Positions 19,012 through 29,526 of a DNA stretch of 64,000 bases are shown piece by piece. Where the stretch lies: NCBI RefSeq assembly GCF_026240635.1, contig NZ_CP110848.1, forward strand, positions 3,677,741 to 3,741,740. The letters are read 5' to 3'. Each line of letters opens with the position of its first letter. The stretch's first letter is position 1. The translations under genes were made by a program, and so were the position numbers. The stretch comes from Trichothermofontia sichuanensis B231 (GTDB lineage: Bacteria > Cyanobacteriota > Cyanobacteriia > B231). Below the pieces are notes generated by a model. That model saw only the letters and a program-made list of their open reading frames with translations, had not been told where the DNA came from and searched no databases.

Positions 19012-20742
19012 ATGCCAATGGCTACTCCTCTGCTCCAGATTGAAAACCTGCGGGTTGCCTATCCCCAAACCGATCGGCCAGTTGCCCCGGTCACGGCTGC
19101 TGACCCTGAGGCGTCCATGCCTTGGGCGGTAGATGGCGTATCCCTCACCCTGCAACGGGGCGAACGGCTGGGGTTGGTGGGGGAGTCGGGCTGTGGCAAG
19201 TCCACCCTAGGACGGGCGGTGATGCGGTTGCTCCCTAAGGCGCGGATCGAGGGGGACATCCGGTTTCAGGGGGAGTCAGTGTTGGCGTTCACTCCCGATC
19301 GCCTGCGTCGGTTTCGGGGGGAGGCGATCGCCTTAGTGTTCCAGGACCCGATGACGCGGCTCAATCCCGTGTTGACGATCGCAGAGCATTGTCTAGAAAC
19401 CCTGCGGGCACATCGGCCCCACCTGTCCCGGCGACAGGCCAAAACGGTGGCTGTGGAAACCTTGGATGCGGTGAAGATTCCCGCCAATCGTTGGACCCAG
19501 TATCCCCATGAATTTAGTGGCGGGATGCGGCAACGGGTGGCGATCGCGTTGGCATTGTTATTGCAACCGCAGTTGATTGTGGCGGATGAACCGACGACGA
19601 GTTTAGATGTGACGGTCTCGGCCCAGATTCTTCAGGAGTTGACGCGACTGTGCCGTGAGCGGGAGATGGGGTTGTTGTTGATTTCCCATGATCTGGCGCT
19701 GGTGGGTGAATATTGCGATCGCTTGGCGGTGATGTCTGCGGGCAAGTTAGTGGAAATCGGGCCGACAGCGACGGTGTTGACCCAACCCCAGCATGACTAT
19801 ACGCGATCGCTCCTGCGGGCGGCGCTACATCTGCACCAGGGGGACAAGGGAGGGCAGCGAGATGAGGAACTAGCGCAACACGAAGACACCAAGGCACGAA
19901 GGCAGGAAGGCTCACCAAAACCCTTATTGCGGCTGGAGCAGGTGCACAAACATTATGTGATTGAGCCGAATTTGATTGATCGCTTGCTGGCGAAGTCGCC
20001 GACGGTGATCAGGGCGGTGGATGGGATTAGTTTGGACCTGTATCCCGGTGAAATTTTAGGATTGGTGGGGGAGTCGGGCTGTGGCAAAAGTACCCTGTCC
20101 CGGACAATTTTACAATTGATTCCGCCAACAGCAGGCCAAGTCGAGTTTTTAGGCCAAGAGTTAACGACCCTATCCCGACGATCGCTGCGTCAACAACGGC
20201 GGCAAATGCAAATGATTTTCCAGGACCCCCGCGCCTGTTTGAATCCCCTATTGACGGTGGGGGAAAGTATCGCTGATCCGCTATTTATTCATCAGTTGGC
20301 AACCGCCAAACAGGCGCGATCGCAAGTTTTACAGATGCTGGAACGCGTCGGACTCACGCCGCCAGAGGTCTTCTACGATCGCTATCCGGGGGATTTATCC
20401 GGTGGCCAACAGCAACGGGTGGCGATCGCCCGTGCTTTGATTACCCAGCCCAAGCTCTTAATTTGTGATGAGCCAGTGAGTATGCTCGATGCCAGTATCC
20501 AGGCACAGGTATTGGACCTCATGTTAAAGCTCAAACAGGAGTTTGACCTGACCTATTTATTTATTACCCATGATCTGTGGGTAGCGCGATTTTTGTGCGA
20601 TCGCATTGCCGTCATGCAAGCGGGTCAAATTGTCGAACTCGGTTCGACCGCAGCCATTTTCACCCAACCGCAACATCCTTATACCCAAACCCTACTACAA
20701 GCAGCCCCGCTGCTGGCCAAGCAACAAACTGCCGGTTTTTGA
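19012..20742 (+). CDS. Fused double ABC ATPase, dipeptide/oligopeptide type
   Basis: A 576-residue cytoplasmic protein with two ABC ATPase domains, equal to fused DppD and DppF. Domain 1 has [23 protein letters not shown]-equivalent [15 protein letters not shown] and [12 protein letters not shown]. Domain 2 (from about residue 310) has a second [29 protein letters not shown] and [13 protein letters not shown]. Such GsiA/YejF-like proteins energise peptide, nickel or glutathione importers. No permease or binding protein lies beside it. The linker (about 280-305, [19 protein letters not shown]) is polar and looks like an in-frame insertion. Start ATG at 19012 or 19018. Confidence 0.92.
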   Translation: MPMATPLLQIENLRVAYPQTDRPVAPVTAADPEASMPWAVDGVSLTLQRGERLGLVGESGCGKSTLGRAVMRLLPKARIEGDIRFQGESVLAFTPDRLRRFRGEAIALVFQDPMTRLNPVLTIAEHCLETLRAHRPHLSRRQAKTVAVETLDAVKIPANRWTQYPHEFSGGMRQRVAIALALLLQPQLIVADEPTTSLDVTVSAQILQELTRLCREREMGLLLISHDLALVGEYCDRLAVMSAGKLVEIGPTATVLTQPQHDYTRSLLRAALHLHQGDKGGQRDEELAQHEDTKARRQEGSPKPLLRLEQVHKHYVIEPNLIDRLLAKSPTVIRAVDGISLDLYPGEILGLVGESGCGKSTLSRTILQLIPPTAGQVEFLGQELTTLSRRSLRQQRRQMQMIFQDPRACLNPLLTVGESIADPLFIHQLATAKQARSQVLQMLERVGLTPPEVFYDRYPGDLSGGQQQRVAIARALITQPKLLICDEPVSMLDASIQAQVLDLMLKLKQEFDLTYLFITHDLWVARFLCDRIAVMQAGQIVELGSTAAIFTQPQHPYTQTLLQAAPLLAKQQTAGF

Positions 20743-20755
20743 GGAGATCGCGGCT

Positions 20756-21742
20756 TTAAGCAGTGCCTCGATCGGGACGAGGGGACGCAGGTACAATCTC
20801 AAGGGCAATTTTGCCGCTGGTATGTCCCTGTTCGCTATAGGCATGGGCAGCGGCAATCTCGGTCAGGGGATAGATGCGATCGATGACAGGTCGCACTTGA
20901 CCCGCCTCGATCCAGACCGTCAGTTGTCGCAAATCCTGACCATTGGGTTGCTCTGCCATCAGGATCGATCGCGGCCCCGGTAGCCACCGGCTGAGGAGAC
21001 TGGTAAGGAACGGTCCCGGTTTCGGAATACCCGGTAAAGGCGCCACATAAATGCCTTGGGGGTTGAGTAAAAGACGACTGTGGTGAAAAGGCAGCCGACT
21101 GACAGTATCCAGGATCAGGTCGTATCGTTCCCCAAGTTGGTATAAATCTTGCCGGGTGTAGTCAATCACCCGATCAGCCCCTAGAGCACCCACTAGGGAG
21201 ACGTGGCGTTGACTGCATACGCCGGTTACTTTTGCACCCATCGCCCTAGCGATCTGGACCGCAAAGCTACCAACCCCGCCCGCTGCCCCATTGATCAACA
21301 CCGCTTGGCCTGCCTGTAACCGTCCCGCGTCCCGCAGGGCCTGTAACGCTGTTAGACCAGCTAGAGGCACAGTTGCCGCCTCTAGCAGAGTTAGGTTCTG
21401 GGGTTTGGGAGCCAGTAGGGTTGGGGCGATCGCCACCCACTCGGCATAGGCCCCCCGTTGCCAGATGCTGGTTTGCCCATAGACCGCCTCCCCAGGCTGG
21501 CATGAGGTCACCTGCGATCCGACTTCTGTGACGATACCCGCAAAATCACAACCCAGCCGTAGGGGAAAGCGCGGTCCCGTCAAGAGTTTCAAGGCACCCG
21601 AACGAATTTTCCAGTCTACCGGATTGACACTACTGGCATAAACTTGAACCAACACCTCATCCGAGCGCGGTTGGGGCCGATCAATCTCAACCCTTTCCAG
21701 GACGGAGGGGGGACCATATCGCTGGATGACAATTGCCTGCAT
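20756..21742 (-). CDS. Quinone-oxidoreductase-like medium-chain dehydrogenase
   Basis: A 328-residue MDR-family NADPH oxidoreductase. It starts MQAIVIQRYGPPSVLERVEI and contains ASSVNPVDWKIRSG, GCDFAGIVTEVGSQV, and the nucleotide motif INGAAGGVGSFAVQIARAMGA. The catalytic zinc ligands of alcohol dehydrogenases are missing, so it fits the QOR (zeta-crystallin) group. The ATG at 21742 is chosen because the family start aligns there; the open frame extends to 21922 over the end of adhE. It is co-oriented with adhE, starting 45 bp after its stop codon, and could be co-transcribed. Substrate unknown. Confidence 0.9.
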   Translation of the reverse strand: MQAIVIQRYGPPSVLERVEIDRPQPRSDEVLVQVYASSVNPVDWKIRSGALKLLTGPRFPLRLGCDFAGIVTEVGSQVTSCQPGEAVYGQTSIWQRGAYAEWVAIAPTLLAPKPQNLTLLEAATVPLAGLTALQALRDAGRLQAGQAVLINGAAGGVGSFAVQIARAMGAKVTGVCSQRHVSLVGALGADRVIDYTRQDLYQLGERYDLILDTVSRLPFHHSRLLLNPQGIYVAPLPGIPKPGPFLTSLLSRWLPGPRSILMAEQPNGQDLRQLTVWIEAGQVRPVIDRIYPLTEIAAAHAYSEQGHTSGKIALEIVPASPRPDRGTA

Positions 21743-21786
21743 CTTCGTCGCGTCACTCAACTTCCCTACCAGCATAGCCAGGATCG

Positions 21787-24429
21787 TTAGGGAACTGCCG
21801 CCGCTGCTGCTGCCACTTCCGGATGGAAAAGCGTTGCCTCCAGCCGACATCCCCGGTAAGCCAGAATATACAGTTCTTTTAAGTCCTGGATCAGCGGGTA
21901 GCGGGGATTCGCGCCGGTACACTGATCATCGAAGGCTTGCTCCGCCATTGCCTCCACCTGGTCATAAAACGCTTGGTCCTCAGCGTTGAGCACTTCGCGG
22001 ATGGTCATCGGAATGTTGAGTTGGCGTTTGAGATCCTCGATCGCCGCCACCAACTTCTCCACCTTCTCATCCTCCGTTGTGCCCCCCAGCCCGAGGTAAT
22101 CAGCAATGCGGGCATAGCGCCACTTGGCATTAGGGTACTTATATTGCGGGAAAATCGCCTGTTTGAAAGGAGCATCGGTGGCGTTATAGCGAATGACGTG
22201 GGCAATCATCAGGGCATTGGCCAACCCGTGGGGCACGTGGAAGGTCGAACCCAGCTTGTGGGCAAGGGAGTGGCAGATGCCTAAAAAAGCATTGGCAAAA
22301 GCCATCCCTGCCATTGTGGCCGCATAATGTACTTTTTCCCGTGCCTTGGGGTCGTCGGCCCCCTTTTCATAAGCACTGGGTAGGTATTTCATCAATAGCC
22401 GAATCGCTTCCAGCGCCAGACCGTTGGTAAACTCCGAAGCATAGACGGACGCATAAGCCTCCAGGGCATGGGTCAGGGCGTCAATGCCACTATAGGCGGT
22501 CAGACGCTGGGGCAGGTGTAGCACCAGTTCCGGATCAACAATCGCCATATTGGGCGTGAGGGCATAGTCGGCGAGGGGATATTTGATCCCGGTGCGATCG
22601 TCGGTGACCACAGCAAACGGGGTGACTTCTGAACCCGTACCAGAAGTTGTGGGAATAGCGACCATCAGGGTCTTCTGGCCCTGATCCGGCAGTTCATAAA
22701 CCCGCTTGCGGATATCCATGAACCGGGTAGCCAGCCCCTCAAACTCAACGCCAGGGTTGTCGTACATCATCCACATCACCTTGGCCGCATCCATTGGTGA
22801 CCCGCCGCCAAAGGCGATGATCACGTCGGGATTAAAAATCCGCATCTGTTCTAACCCCCGATTAATGGTTGCCAGGGAGGGATCCGGCTCAACGTTATAA
22901 AAAATCTCGGACTTGATCCCCACCTCCTCCAATACAGCTTCTAATCTCTGGGTCATCCCCAAATCGTAGAGGGGTTTGTCGGTCACCACAAAGGCTCGTT
23001 GCTTACCAGCCAATTCCCTCAATGCGATCGGCAGACAGCCATACTTGAAATACACCTTAGGCGGAACGCGAAACCACAACATGTTCTCCCGCCGATCGGT
23101 CACCGTTTTGAAGTTAAGCAGGTGCTGGACACCAACGTTTTCGCTGACGGAGTTTCCCCCCCAGGTGCCACACCCCAGCGTCAGGGACGGATCCAGGCGG
23201 AAATTATAAAGATCACCGATCGCACCCTGGGAGGCGGGGGTATTGATCAGCACTCGCGCCGTTTCTACGGCCTGTTCAAAAGCACTAATGTGCTCCTGGT
23301 TGCCAGAAGCCGTGTAGAGGACCGCCGTATGGCCCCGCCCGCCAAAGGTAATTAATGCCTGGGCCTTGACCAGGGCATCGGCAAAGTCGGTGGCACGGTA
23401 CATCGCCAGAATCGGCGAGAGTTTCTCGTAGGCAAAGGGTTCTGTTGCTCCGATCGCTTCGACTTCACCAATAATCACCCGAACCGAAGCCGGGATGTGG
23501 ATGCCAGCCAGTGCCGCTAATTGACTAACCGGCTGGCCCACGATCGCTGGATTGAGGTGACCGTCTTGGAGGATAATCTGCCGGACTTTATCCAACTCTT
23601 CGGGATTGAGCAGGTAGGCCCCACGATCGGCAAACTCCTGACGAACTGCCTCATACACCGCCGCTTCCACAATCACTGACTGCTCACTGGCACAAATCAT
23701 GCCATTGTCAAAGGTTTTACTGAGCAGAATGGAGGACACCGCCATTTTTAGGTGGGCCGTAGCGTCGATGACTGCTGGCGTGTTCCCGGCGCCAACCCCC
23801 AGGGACGGATTGCCAGAGGAGTAAGCCGCCCGCACCATACTGGGACCCCCCGTGGCCAGAATCAGGTTGATATCCCGGTGCTGCATCAGAGCCTGGGACA
23901 GGAGCACGGTCGGCTCATCAATCCAACCAATGATCTGGGGGGGAGCACCTGCCGCCACCGCCGCTTCTAGGACAATGCGGGCAGCTTCAATCGTGCACGC
24001 CTTTGCACGGGGGTGAGGCGAAAAAATAATGCCATTCCGGGTTTTGAGTGCCAGTAATGCTTTGAAGATCGCGGTCGAAGTCGGGTTAGTTGTGGGTACG
24101 ATCCCGGCCAGTAATCCCACCGGTTCAGCAATTTTTTGAATGCCAAAGGTTTTGTCTTCTTCGATGATCCCACAAGTTTTCTCGTCTTTATATTTGTTGT
24201 AGATATATTCTGAGGCGAAGTGATTTTTAATGACCTTATCTTCCACAACGCCCATCCCCGTTTCGGCCACAGCCAGTTTGGCCAGAGGAATCCGAGCGGC
24301 ATTGGCAGCCAGGGCAGCTTGCTTAAAGATGCGATCGACTTGAGTTTGGGTGAAGTGGGCATACTGGTGCTGAGCCGCTTTTACCTGATTAACCAGAGCA
24401 TCTAAGTCATCTAAATTTGTGACATGCAT
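21787..24429 (-). CDS. adhE: Bifunctional acetaldehyde-CoA/alcohol dehydrogenase
   Basis: An 880-residue two-domain enzyme that turns acetyl-CoA into ethanol with two NADH. The N-terminal ALDH domain has IVPTTNPTSTAIFKALLALKTRN and the catalytic Cys in FDNGMICASEQSV. The C-terminal iron-dependent ADH domain has GGGSPMDAAKVMWMMYDNP and iron-binding histidines in GICHSLAHKLGSTFHVPHG. Both active sites look intact. The ATG at 24429 gives MHVTNLDDLDALV; the frame extends seven codons further without support. In cyanobacteria AdhE serves dark or anoxic fermentation. The leader (24430-24660) holds no other gene. Confidence 0.95.
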   Translation of the reverse strand: MHVTNLDDLDALVNQVKAAQHQYAHFTQTQVDRIFKQAALAANAARIPLAKLAVAETGMGVVEDKVIKNHFASEYIYNKYKDEKTCGIIEEDKTFGIQKIAEPVGLLAGIVPTTNPTSTAIFKALLALKTRNGIIFSPHPRAKACTIEAARIVLEAAVAAGAPPQIIGWIDEPTVLLSQALMQHRDINLILATGGPSMVRAAYSSGNPSLGVGAGNTPAVIDATAHLKMAVSSILLSKTFDNGMICASEQSVIVEAAVYEAVRQEFADRGAYLLNPEELDKVRQIILQDGHLNPAIVGQPVSQLAALAGIHIPASVRVIIGEVEAIGATEPFAYEKLSPILAMYRATDFADALVKAQALITFGGRGHTAVLYTASGNQEHISAFEQAVETARVLINTPASQGAIGDLYNFRLDPSLTLGCGTWGGNSVSENVGVQHLLNFKTVTDRRENMLWFRVPPKVYFKYGCLPIALRELAGKQRAFVVTDKPLYDLGMTQRLEAVLEEVGIKSEIFYNVEPDPSLATINRGLEQMRIFNPDVIIAFGGGSPMDAAKVMWMMYDNPGVEFEGLATRFMDIRKRVYELPDQGQKTLMVAIPTTSGTGSEVTPFAVVTDDRTGIKYPLADYALTPNMAIVDPELVLHLPQRLTAYSGIDALTHALEAYASVYASEFTNGLALEAIRLLMKYLPSAYEKGADDPKAREKVHYAATMAGMAFANAFLGICHSLAHKLGSTFHVPHGLANALMIAHVIRYNATDAPFKQAIFPQYKYPNAKWRYARIADYLGLGGTTEDEKVEKLVAAIEDLKRQLNIPMTIREVLNAEDQAFYDQVEAMAEQAFDDQCTGANPRYPLIQDLKELYILAYRGCRLEATLFHPEVAAAAAAVP

Positions 24430-24664
24430 AGAACGTTTCCAATGTAACAATTAGGCAGGTAATTAGGCAGGCCGGTACCGTCGTGCCTTCCCTATGTTAA
24501 GGGTGGAGAGTTAGCACCAGATGTTTCCTTGCTATTTTTTAACTTTTGCAAATGCCAGCCATAATTTTATTAGTCAATATGTAATCTAATTGACCATTGG
24601 TTAAACAACGCTCCAAGTTTTGCACTCAGGAATTGGCAAGGGAGAATCGCTCTCGCCTAAATTC

Positions 24665-24768
24665 TATGGTCAATCCAAATAAGAACGATACAGTTTTTCA
24701 CCCCCTCCCGCTCTGGCAGAGGGGCTGGGGGTGAGGGCGCTGTTTCAGCCTAAATTGTAATGACTATA
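24665..24768 (-). mobile_element. MITE-B copy 5
   Basis: Reverse copy, TATGGTCAATCC to TGTAATGACTATA. Confidence 0.75.
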
Positions 24769-24838
24769 CAGTTTTCACCCCTCTCTCCTCCTCTGGGAGA
24801 GGAGCTTAGACATCGCTTTCTAACCTGAAATAACCATA
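24765..24838 (+). repeat. MITE-B-related short element
   Basis: Directly joined to copy 5: TATACAGTTTTCACC, a CTCCTCCTCTGGGAGAGGAG hairpin, then CTTAGACATCGCTTTCTAACCTGAAATAACCATA. The right part matches the 3' end of the MITE-B at 41744 and the mini-palindrome at 37218, so a variant end exists. Confidence 0.55.
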
Positions 24839-24873
24839 ATAGTTCAAGTTTACAGTTTAAGGCCAGTAACCGC

Positions 24874-26007
24874 TCAACTTTCGACCAGCGATCGTTCATA
24901 CATGCGATAGGTTTTATACCGTTGTCCTCCACTAGCCTCGATCAACCTACGTGAGGGATAATTATCTTCCCAAACCCAGGATAATTCTGCCCAGGTATAG
25001 GGGTTGCGCTTCCGAATTCCACCTTGCATTCCCAGGTAGATCAGAGCTAGAGGCACCAGTTTACGGCGATATTCTGGTAGGGAGCAAATCACTAAGATGC
25101 GGGCACGATCGATCTGGCGACGATACCATAGGAATTTTAAGATTCCCCACCAGTCCAACTTGCCGTTCACATGCTTGAGCGCCAGATTATAATCTGGCAA
25201 ACCCATAAAAAAACCCACTATTTCACCTGCCACTTCCGCTACCGGAAAAATATCGGTATCGACCAACTGCTGTAAATCTTTGGCATCCTCAAAAAATTCT
25301 GCTTCGGTGCGAGGGGAGGAACTCCAATTATTCGCAAAGGCACGATTAAACAAATGGTACAAACTTTTACAATCTTGCTTAAAGCCCTCTCCCTTCGTGT
25401 GAATGGGACGAAACGTCACCCCCGATCGACAGGCAATGCGATAGGCCCGTTCAAATTCTGGCGACAAAGGTTTATCTAAAGGCAATTCGTAGGCATAGGC
25501 ATCTTTGGCTTTCACCCAGCCCGCCCGCTCCATCAAAGCCGGATAGTAGGGTGGATTGTAGGGCATCCTGATCACGGGTGGCGAATCAAACCCTTCGACC
25601 AAAAAAAGACAATCATTATGGGTAGAAAGATTGATCGGTCCCCGCAGCCGTGTCATTCCTCGTGCTTTTAACCAATCACTCGCAGCTTGAAAGAGGGCTT
25701 GCGCCACCTCATCTTGATTCACGCACTCAAAATAGCCAAACACCCCGATCGCGGTTCCCTCGGCTGCCACCAGCCGGTGATTGACCGCAGCCACAATGCG
25801 TCCGAGGAGGGTGGACTGTTCCCCAATCGCGATAAAGGCTTGCAGTTCCCCATATTGGCGAAAGGCAGCTTGGGGGGACAGTTGGGCCGCAATGCTTTGG
25901 CGCAGGGGCGGCACCCAATTGCGATCGCCGTGATAAATTTGGGCCGGCACATCGAGGAACTGTTCCATTTGCACCGCCGTTGTCACGGGTAAAACCTGAA
26001 AAGCCAT
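24874..26007 (-). CDS. GNAT-like (YghO-type) protein
   Basis: A 377-residue soluble protein with an N-terminal DVPAQIYHGDRNWVPPLR, a central acyltransferase-like domain with RLRGPINLSTHNDCLFLVEGFDSPPVIRMPYNPPYY, and a C-terminal part with KRNPYTWAELSWVWEDNYPSRRL. This layout matches the YghO-like branch of the GNAT superfamily, whose substrates are unknown. The ATG at 26007 starts MAFQVLPV, usual for the family. It is co-oriented with the kinase upstream, 88 bp away. No confident role can be given. Confidence 0.8.
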   Translation of the reverse strand: MAFQVLPVTTAVQMEQFLDVPAQIYHGDRNWVPPLRQSIAAQLSPQAAFRQYGELQAFIAIGEQSTLLGRIVAAVNHRLVAAEGTAIGVFGYFECVNQDEVAQALFQAASDWLKARGMTRLRGPINLSTHNDCLFLVEGFDSPPVIRMPYNPPYYPALMERAGWVKAKDAYAYELPLDKPLSPEFERAYRIACRSGVTFRPIHTKGEGFKQDCKSLYHLFNRAFANNWSSSPRTEAEFFEDAKDLQQLVDTDIFPVAEVAGEIVGFFMGLPDYNLALKHVNGKLDWWGILKFLWYRRQIDRARILVICSLPEYRRKLVPLALIYLGMQGGIRKRNPYTWAELSWVWEDNYPSRRLIEASGGQRYKTYRMYERSLVES

Positions 26008-26094
26008 GAGTGAACACCATCCAGAGCAGGCAACCTTTAAGATTTAGCATGATTTAATAGAGGCTGGGATGCGCCACAGACTGTTTACGGTGCT

Positions 26095-29040
26095 TCAGGG
26101 GCAACTCGCTGCACAGGGCAAGGTAAACCAAAACACGGCTCCGGCCTGAGGTTGACTGGTAACCCCAATCTCGCCGCCGTGGGCCTGGATAATTTGCCGA
26201 CACAGGTAGAGTCCCAGCCCCACCCCGGTCAATTGTCGGGTTTGGGGACCCTGTTCGTAAAGCTCAAACAGGCGATCGCACTGTTCTGGCGTCAGGCCAA
26301 TCCCATCATCGGCAATCTCGCAGCGTACCCAACCAGATGCAGGTGCCTGCGTGGTTGCAGTGGTAGTCGTTGCCGCCATTTCTAAACCAGCAGTTGCTAA
26401 ACCAGTAGTTGCTAAACCAGAGGTGACTGCAACTGGAAACGCGCTGATCGTTAGGTGGAGACCGGGGAGGTTATGTTTAAGTGCGCTGGTGATCAAGTTC
26501 TCAAACACTCGCCAGAGGTGGGCTGGGTCTGCGTTGACAGCGGGCAGATCCGTCGGAATTTGCAGGGTTAACGTAGCACGGTTTGCCGTTAATAGGGGAT
26601 CAAGATCCGTCTGTAGCCTGGTGAGGCTGGTAGCTAAGCAGAGGGATTGTCGCTGCAAGGAAATCCCCCGCCCATGCCCCCGGTGGGTTTCCAACAGTAG
26701 ATTTAATAGGTTTAATTGCCGCTCGTTGCTCTCGACCATTCGTTCCACGATCGCCCGAGTCAGGCACAGGCGATCGTCAGGTTGCTTGAGCATAGTTTTC
26801 AGGAGCATCAGCCAGCCCATTACGGGGGTGCGTAAATCATGGGTTACGGTATGCAGAAACACATCCTTTTGCCGATCGAGTTCCTGCAGTTGTGCCATTT
26901 TTTGTTGCAATTCCGCTGTGCGTTGCTCCACCTGCTGTTCCAAACTGGCATTGAGATCCGCCAGTTGTTTATACAATTCCGCCTGTTGGATCGCGATCGC
27001 CAACTGGGTAGCCAACCGCTCCAGCAAATCCACCTCATGGGGTTGCCAGTCCCGCGGATCACAGCATTGCTGCACCATCAGAACGCCAATCGGACGCCCC
27101 ACCAAGGCGATCGGCACCGTAATACTGGCCCGGATGGGATGGCCCGGCAAATACCCCGCCGCGGTAGTATCCGTAATCACACGGGCAGTCCCCGCCGTAA
27201 AAAGGGCCTGGTTAACCTCCGTCAGATGCAAATACCACCCCAACAGCGACCGATACCCCGCAGCCACCGCCTCGGCCACCACCTGTACCTGCAAGTTGAC
27301 ATCCAACCGGCCAATAAACACCCGACTCACCTGCAAAAACTGATGCACCTCCGTGACCGCCATCGACAGGATTTGGCCCAAATCCAGGGATTGGCGAATT
27401 CGCAACGCAATGTCGGCCAACAGGCGATCGCACTGGGCTGTCGCTTTGATCTGGGCTTCAGCCCGTACCCGTTCTGTAATATCACGCGCCAGGGATGCAA
27501 TCCCAATAATGTTCCCAGCCGTGTCAATCAAGGGCGAGTTATACCACTCACAGATGATGACGCGCCCATCCTTGGTTAAGTTGGCATGGGTGGAGCCAAC
27601 CCGTTGAGCGTGAACAACTAAATCCAGCCAAATCTTTTCAATCTCTGCTTTATTCGCCGCTGGCACCAGAAAATCAACCGCCTTCTGACCGAGAACTTCC
27701 GCTTTTTGATAGCCAAAAACCGCCTCGGCTGCCGGATTCCACTCCACCACCTCCATATCGAGGTTCCACTCGATCACCACCAGTTGGGTCTGTTGGATCA
27801 GCAGGGATAGCCGTTGCTCCGAGGCCCGTAGCTCCGCCTCCGCCCGCTTGCGATCGGTAATATCCCGCACAATCACCAACACCTCATCCCGGCCACTGAC
27901 ACCAATACGCGCCTCGTAATCCCGCACCTCAACGCGAGCCAGCGGGGAGGACTGGGGCATCGGCAGTTGATATTCAAAAATCTGCATTTCCCCCGTTACC
28001 AGGGTTTGCTCAATATAGTGCAGCCATTGGGCCGCCGCCGCTGGGGGCAGGACGTGGCGCACATTTTTGCCAATGATGTCGGTGGGAGAGGCCAGGAGCA
28101 TGGCATCCTTCGCCGCCTTGCAATCCAGGTAGGTCCCATCGCGGTGAATCCGGAACATGATATCGGGGAGGGCATCCACAAGGGCGCGGTGACGCGCTTC
28201 ACTGCGGCGTAGGGCGGCCTCGGCTTGCTTGCGCTCGGTGATATCGCGAATCCCGACCACCTGGGCCTCCCGTCCCTGGTAATGGATAGGTTTACCAATC
28301 ACCTCCGCAATAAATTGGCTACCATCCTGGCGCAGTCCGATCGCCTCGAAGGGGTCCCGGTAGCTGGGATGACGCCGGCGTTGATGCAGCATTTCATGGA
28401 CGGTCGGGGGAGCGAGATCAAAAACCGTCATCGCTTGCATTTGGGCCGTAGTGTAACCAAACAGGACCTCGGCAGCCCGATTCACATCGAGGATTCGGCC
28501 TTGTTCATGGATGAGTACCGCTTCAAAGGTGGTCTCGAAAAAATGCTGGAGGCGCTCTTCACTAGCCCGTAACGCCAGTTCCGCCTGCTTGCGTTCGGTA
28601 ATATCCCGCACCAGTACGAGCACTTCCCGATCGCCACTCGGTACTAGGCGGGCTTCATAGTTGCAGCAATCCCCCGCCCCATTCGGCAATTCATATTCAA
28701 GCACCGTTAACTGACGAGTAGCCAGGGTGTGGGCGATCGCCTGCAAACAGCGTGCAGCTAAATCCGGGGGCAACAATTCCCACACCGTTTTACCCACGAT
28801 CGTCAGTCCCAAATCGGGGGGATCGGTACTGTCGCCTTTAAAGTCCAGGTAAGTACCGTCTGGATCAAGGCGAAACAGGCGATCGGGAATGGCACTAAGA
28901 ATGGCATCGTAACGGACCTGCTGCTGTTCCTGCCGGCAGTGCGCGATCAGAGTTGTTACAAAATCTTGTAACTGTTCAAAGGCATCATCATCCCGGCAAT
29001 ACCGCCGCAGGATTTGCAGTTGCTCAGCTTCTAGCGCCAT
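26095..29040 (-). CDS. Multi-PAS/GAF sensor histidine kinase
   Basis: A 981-residue cytoplasmic kinase with no membrane helix. In order it has an N-terminal helical segment, PAS at about 45, 170, 300 and 415 (each followed by a DITERK/DITDRK linker), a GAF domain (about 545-700), and a coiled coil rich in Gln. HisKA follows, with the phospho-acceptor in VTHDLRTPVMGW (about 760), then HATPase_c with N box FENLITSALKHN, DDGIGL and GVGLGLYLCRQII. A Thr/Ala-rich insert splits the ATPase between the N and G1 boxes. It encodes a 15-bp tandem repeat. No response regulator is adjacent. Ligand unknown. Confidence 0.93.
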   Translation of the reverse strand: MALEAEQLQILRRYCRDDDAFEQLQDFVTTLIAHCRQEQQQVRYDAILSAIPDRLFRLDPDGTYLDFKGDSTDPPDLGLTIVGKTVWELLPPDLAARCLQAIAHTLATRQLTVLEYELPNGAGDCCNYEARLVPSGDREVLVLVRDITERKQAELALRASEERLQHFFETTFEAVLIHEQGRILDVNRAAEVLFGYTTAQMQAMTVFDLAPPTVHEMLHQRRRHPSYRDPFEAIGLRQDGSQFIAEVIGKPIHYQGREAQVVGIRDITERKQAEAALRRSEARHRALVDALPDIMFRIHRDGTYLDCKAAKDAMLLASPTDIIGKNVRHVLPPAAAAQWLHYIEQTLVTGEMQIFEYQLPMPQSSPLARVEVRDYEARIGVSGRDEVLVIVRDITDRKRAEAELRASEQRLSLLIQQTQLVVIEWNLDMEVVEWNPAAEAVFGYQKAEVLGQKAVDFLVPAANKAEIEKIWLDLVVHAQRVGSTHANLTKDGRVIICEWYNSPLIDTAGNIIGIASLARDITERVRAEAQIKATAQCDRLLADIALRIRQSLDLGQILSMAVTEVHQFLQVSRVFIGRLDVNLQVQVVAEAVAAGYRSLLGWYLHLTEVNQALFTAGTARVITDTTAAGYLPGHPIRASITVPIALVGRPIGVLMVQQCCDPRDWQPHEVDLLERLATQLAIAIQQAELYKQLADLNASLEQQVEQRTAELQQKMAQLQELDRQKDVFLHTVTHDLRTPVMGWLMLLKTMLKQPDDRLCLTRAIVERMVESNERQLNLLNLLLETHRGHGRGISLQRQSLCLATSLTRLQTDLDPLLTANRATLTLQIPTDLPAVNADPAHLWRVFENLITSALKHNLPGLHLTISAFPVAVTSGLATTGLATAGLEMAATTTTATTQAPASGWVRCEIADDGIGLTPEQCDRLFELYEQGPQTRQLTGVGLGLYLCRQIIQAHGGEIGVTSQPQAGAVFWFTLPCAASCP

Positions 29041-29526
29041 ACACCCGTGTCCACACCATGCCTGTAAGGATTTGCGGTCTTCACCCCTATGCTACTTTCT
29101 TCACCGCATGGCTGCCGTACTTGTGCCAGAGAGTGCCCTCTGCCCGACTCAACCTCCCGCTTGTCGTCAAAAAAGCTTGAACAGTGCTTTTCAAGTGTCG
29201 TAGTATTTTAACAAGGATTTTAGGAAGGCAAGACAGGCAAGCGGCATCAGTCACGATGGCCCACCTTTGGTCAATTGGAATGGCGCTGGAACCCAACTCC
29301 CTTGCGAGCAGTCTTAGCCAATAACGAGGAAATTTTCACCAATCCTTAGTAACAGACTGAGCAGCAAACACCCTTGTTAACTACTTCGTGGCTGATAGGA
29401 CGCTATGTTAACCTGCCAGTGTAGAACAGCAGTGGCAAACTTAATCTTGAAGCCGCTGTTATTACTGACCGGAACCGTCAAGACCGCCTTACACTCATAG
29501 ATAGATGTTGAGGAGAGTTATTCACC
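29041..29526. other. Divergent promoter region, kinase/SLH protein
   Basis: About 490 bp between divergent genes with no gene. GGAGAG lies ten bases before the SLH start. Confidence 0.4.

Noticed and set aside
26351-27343. 330-residue open frame antisense to the multi-sensor kinase
   Set aside because: It lies wholly on the complementary strand of well-supported PAS/GAF/kinase coding sequence and has Arg/Ser-rich composition typical of a shadow frame.
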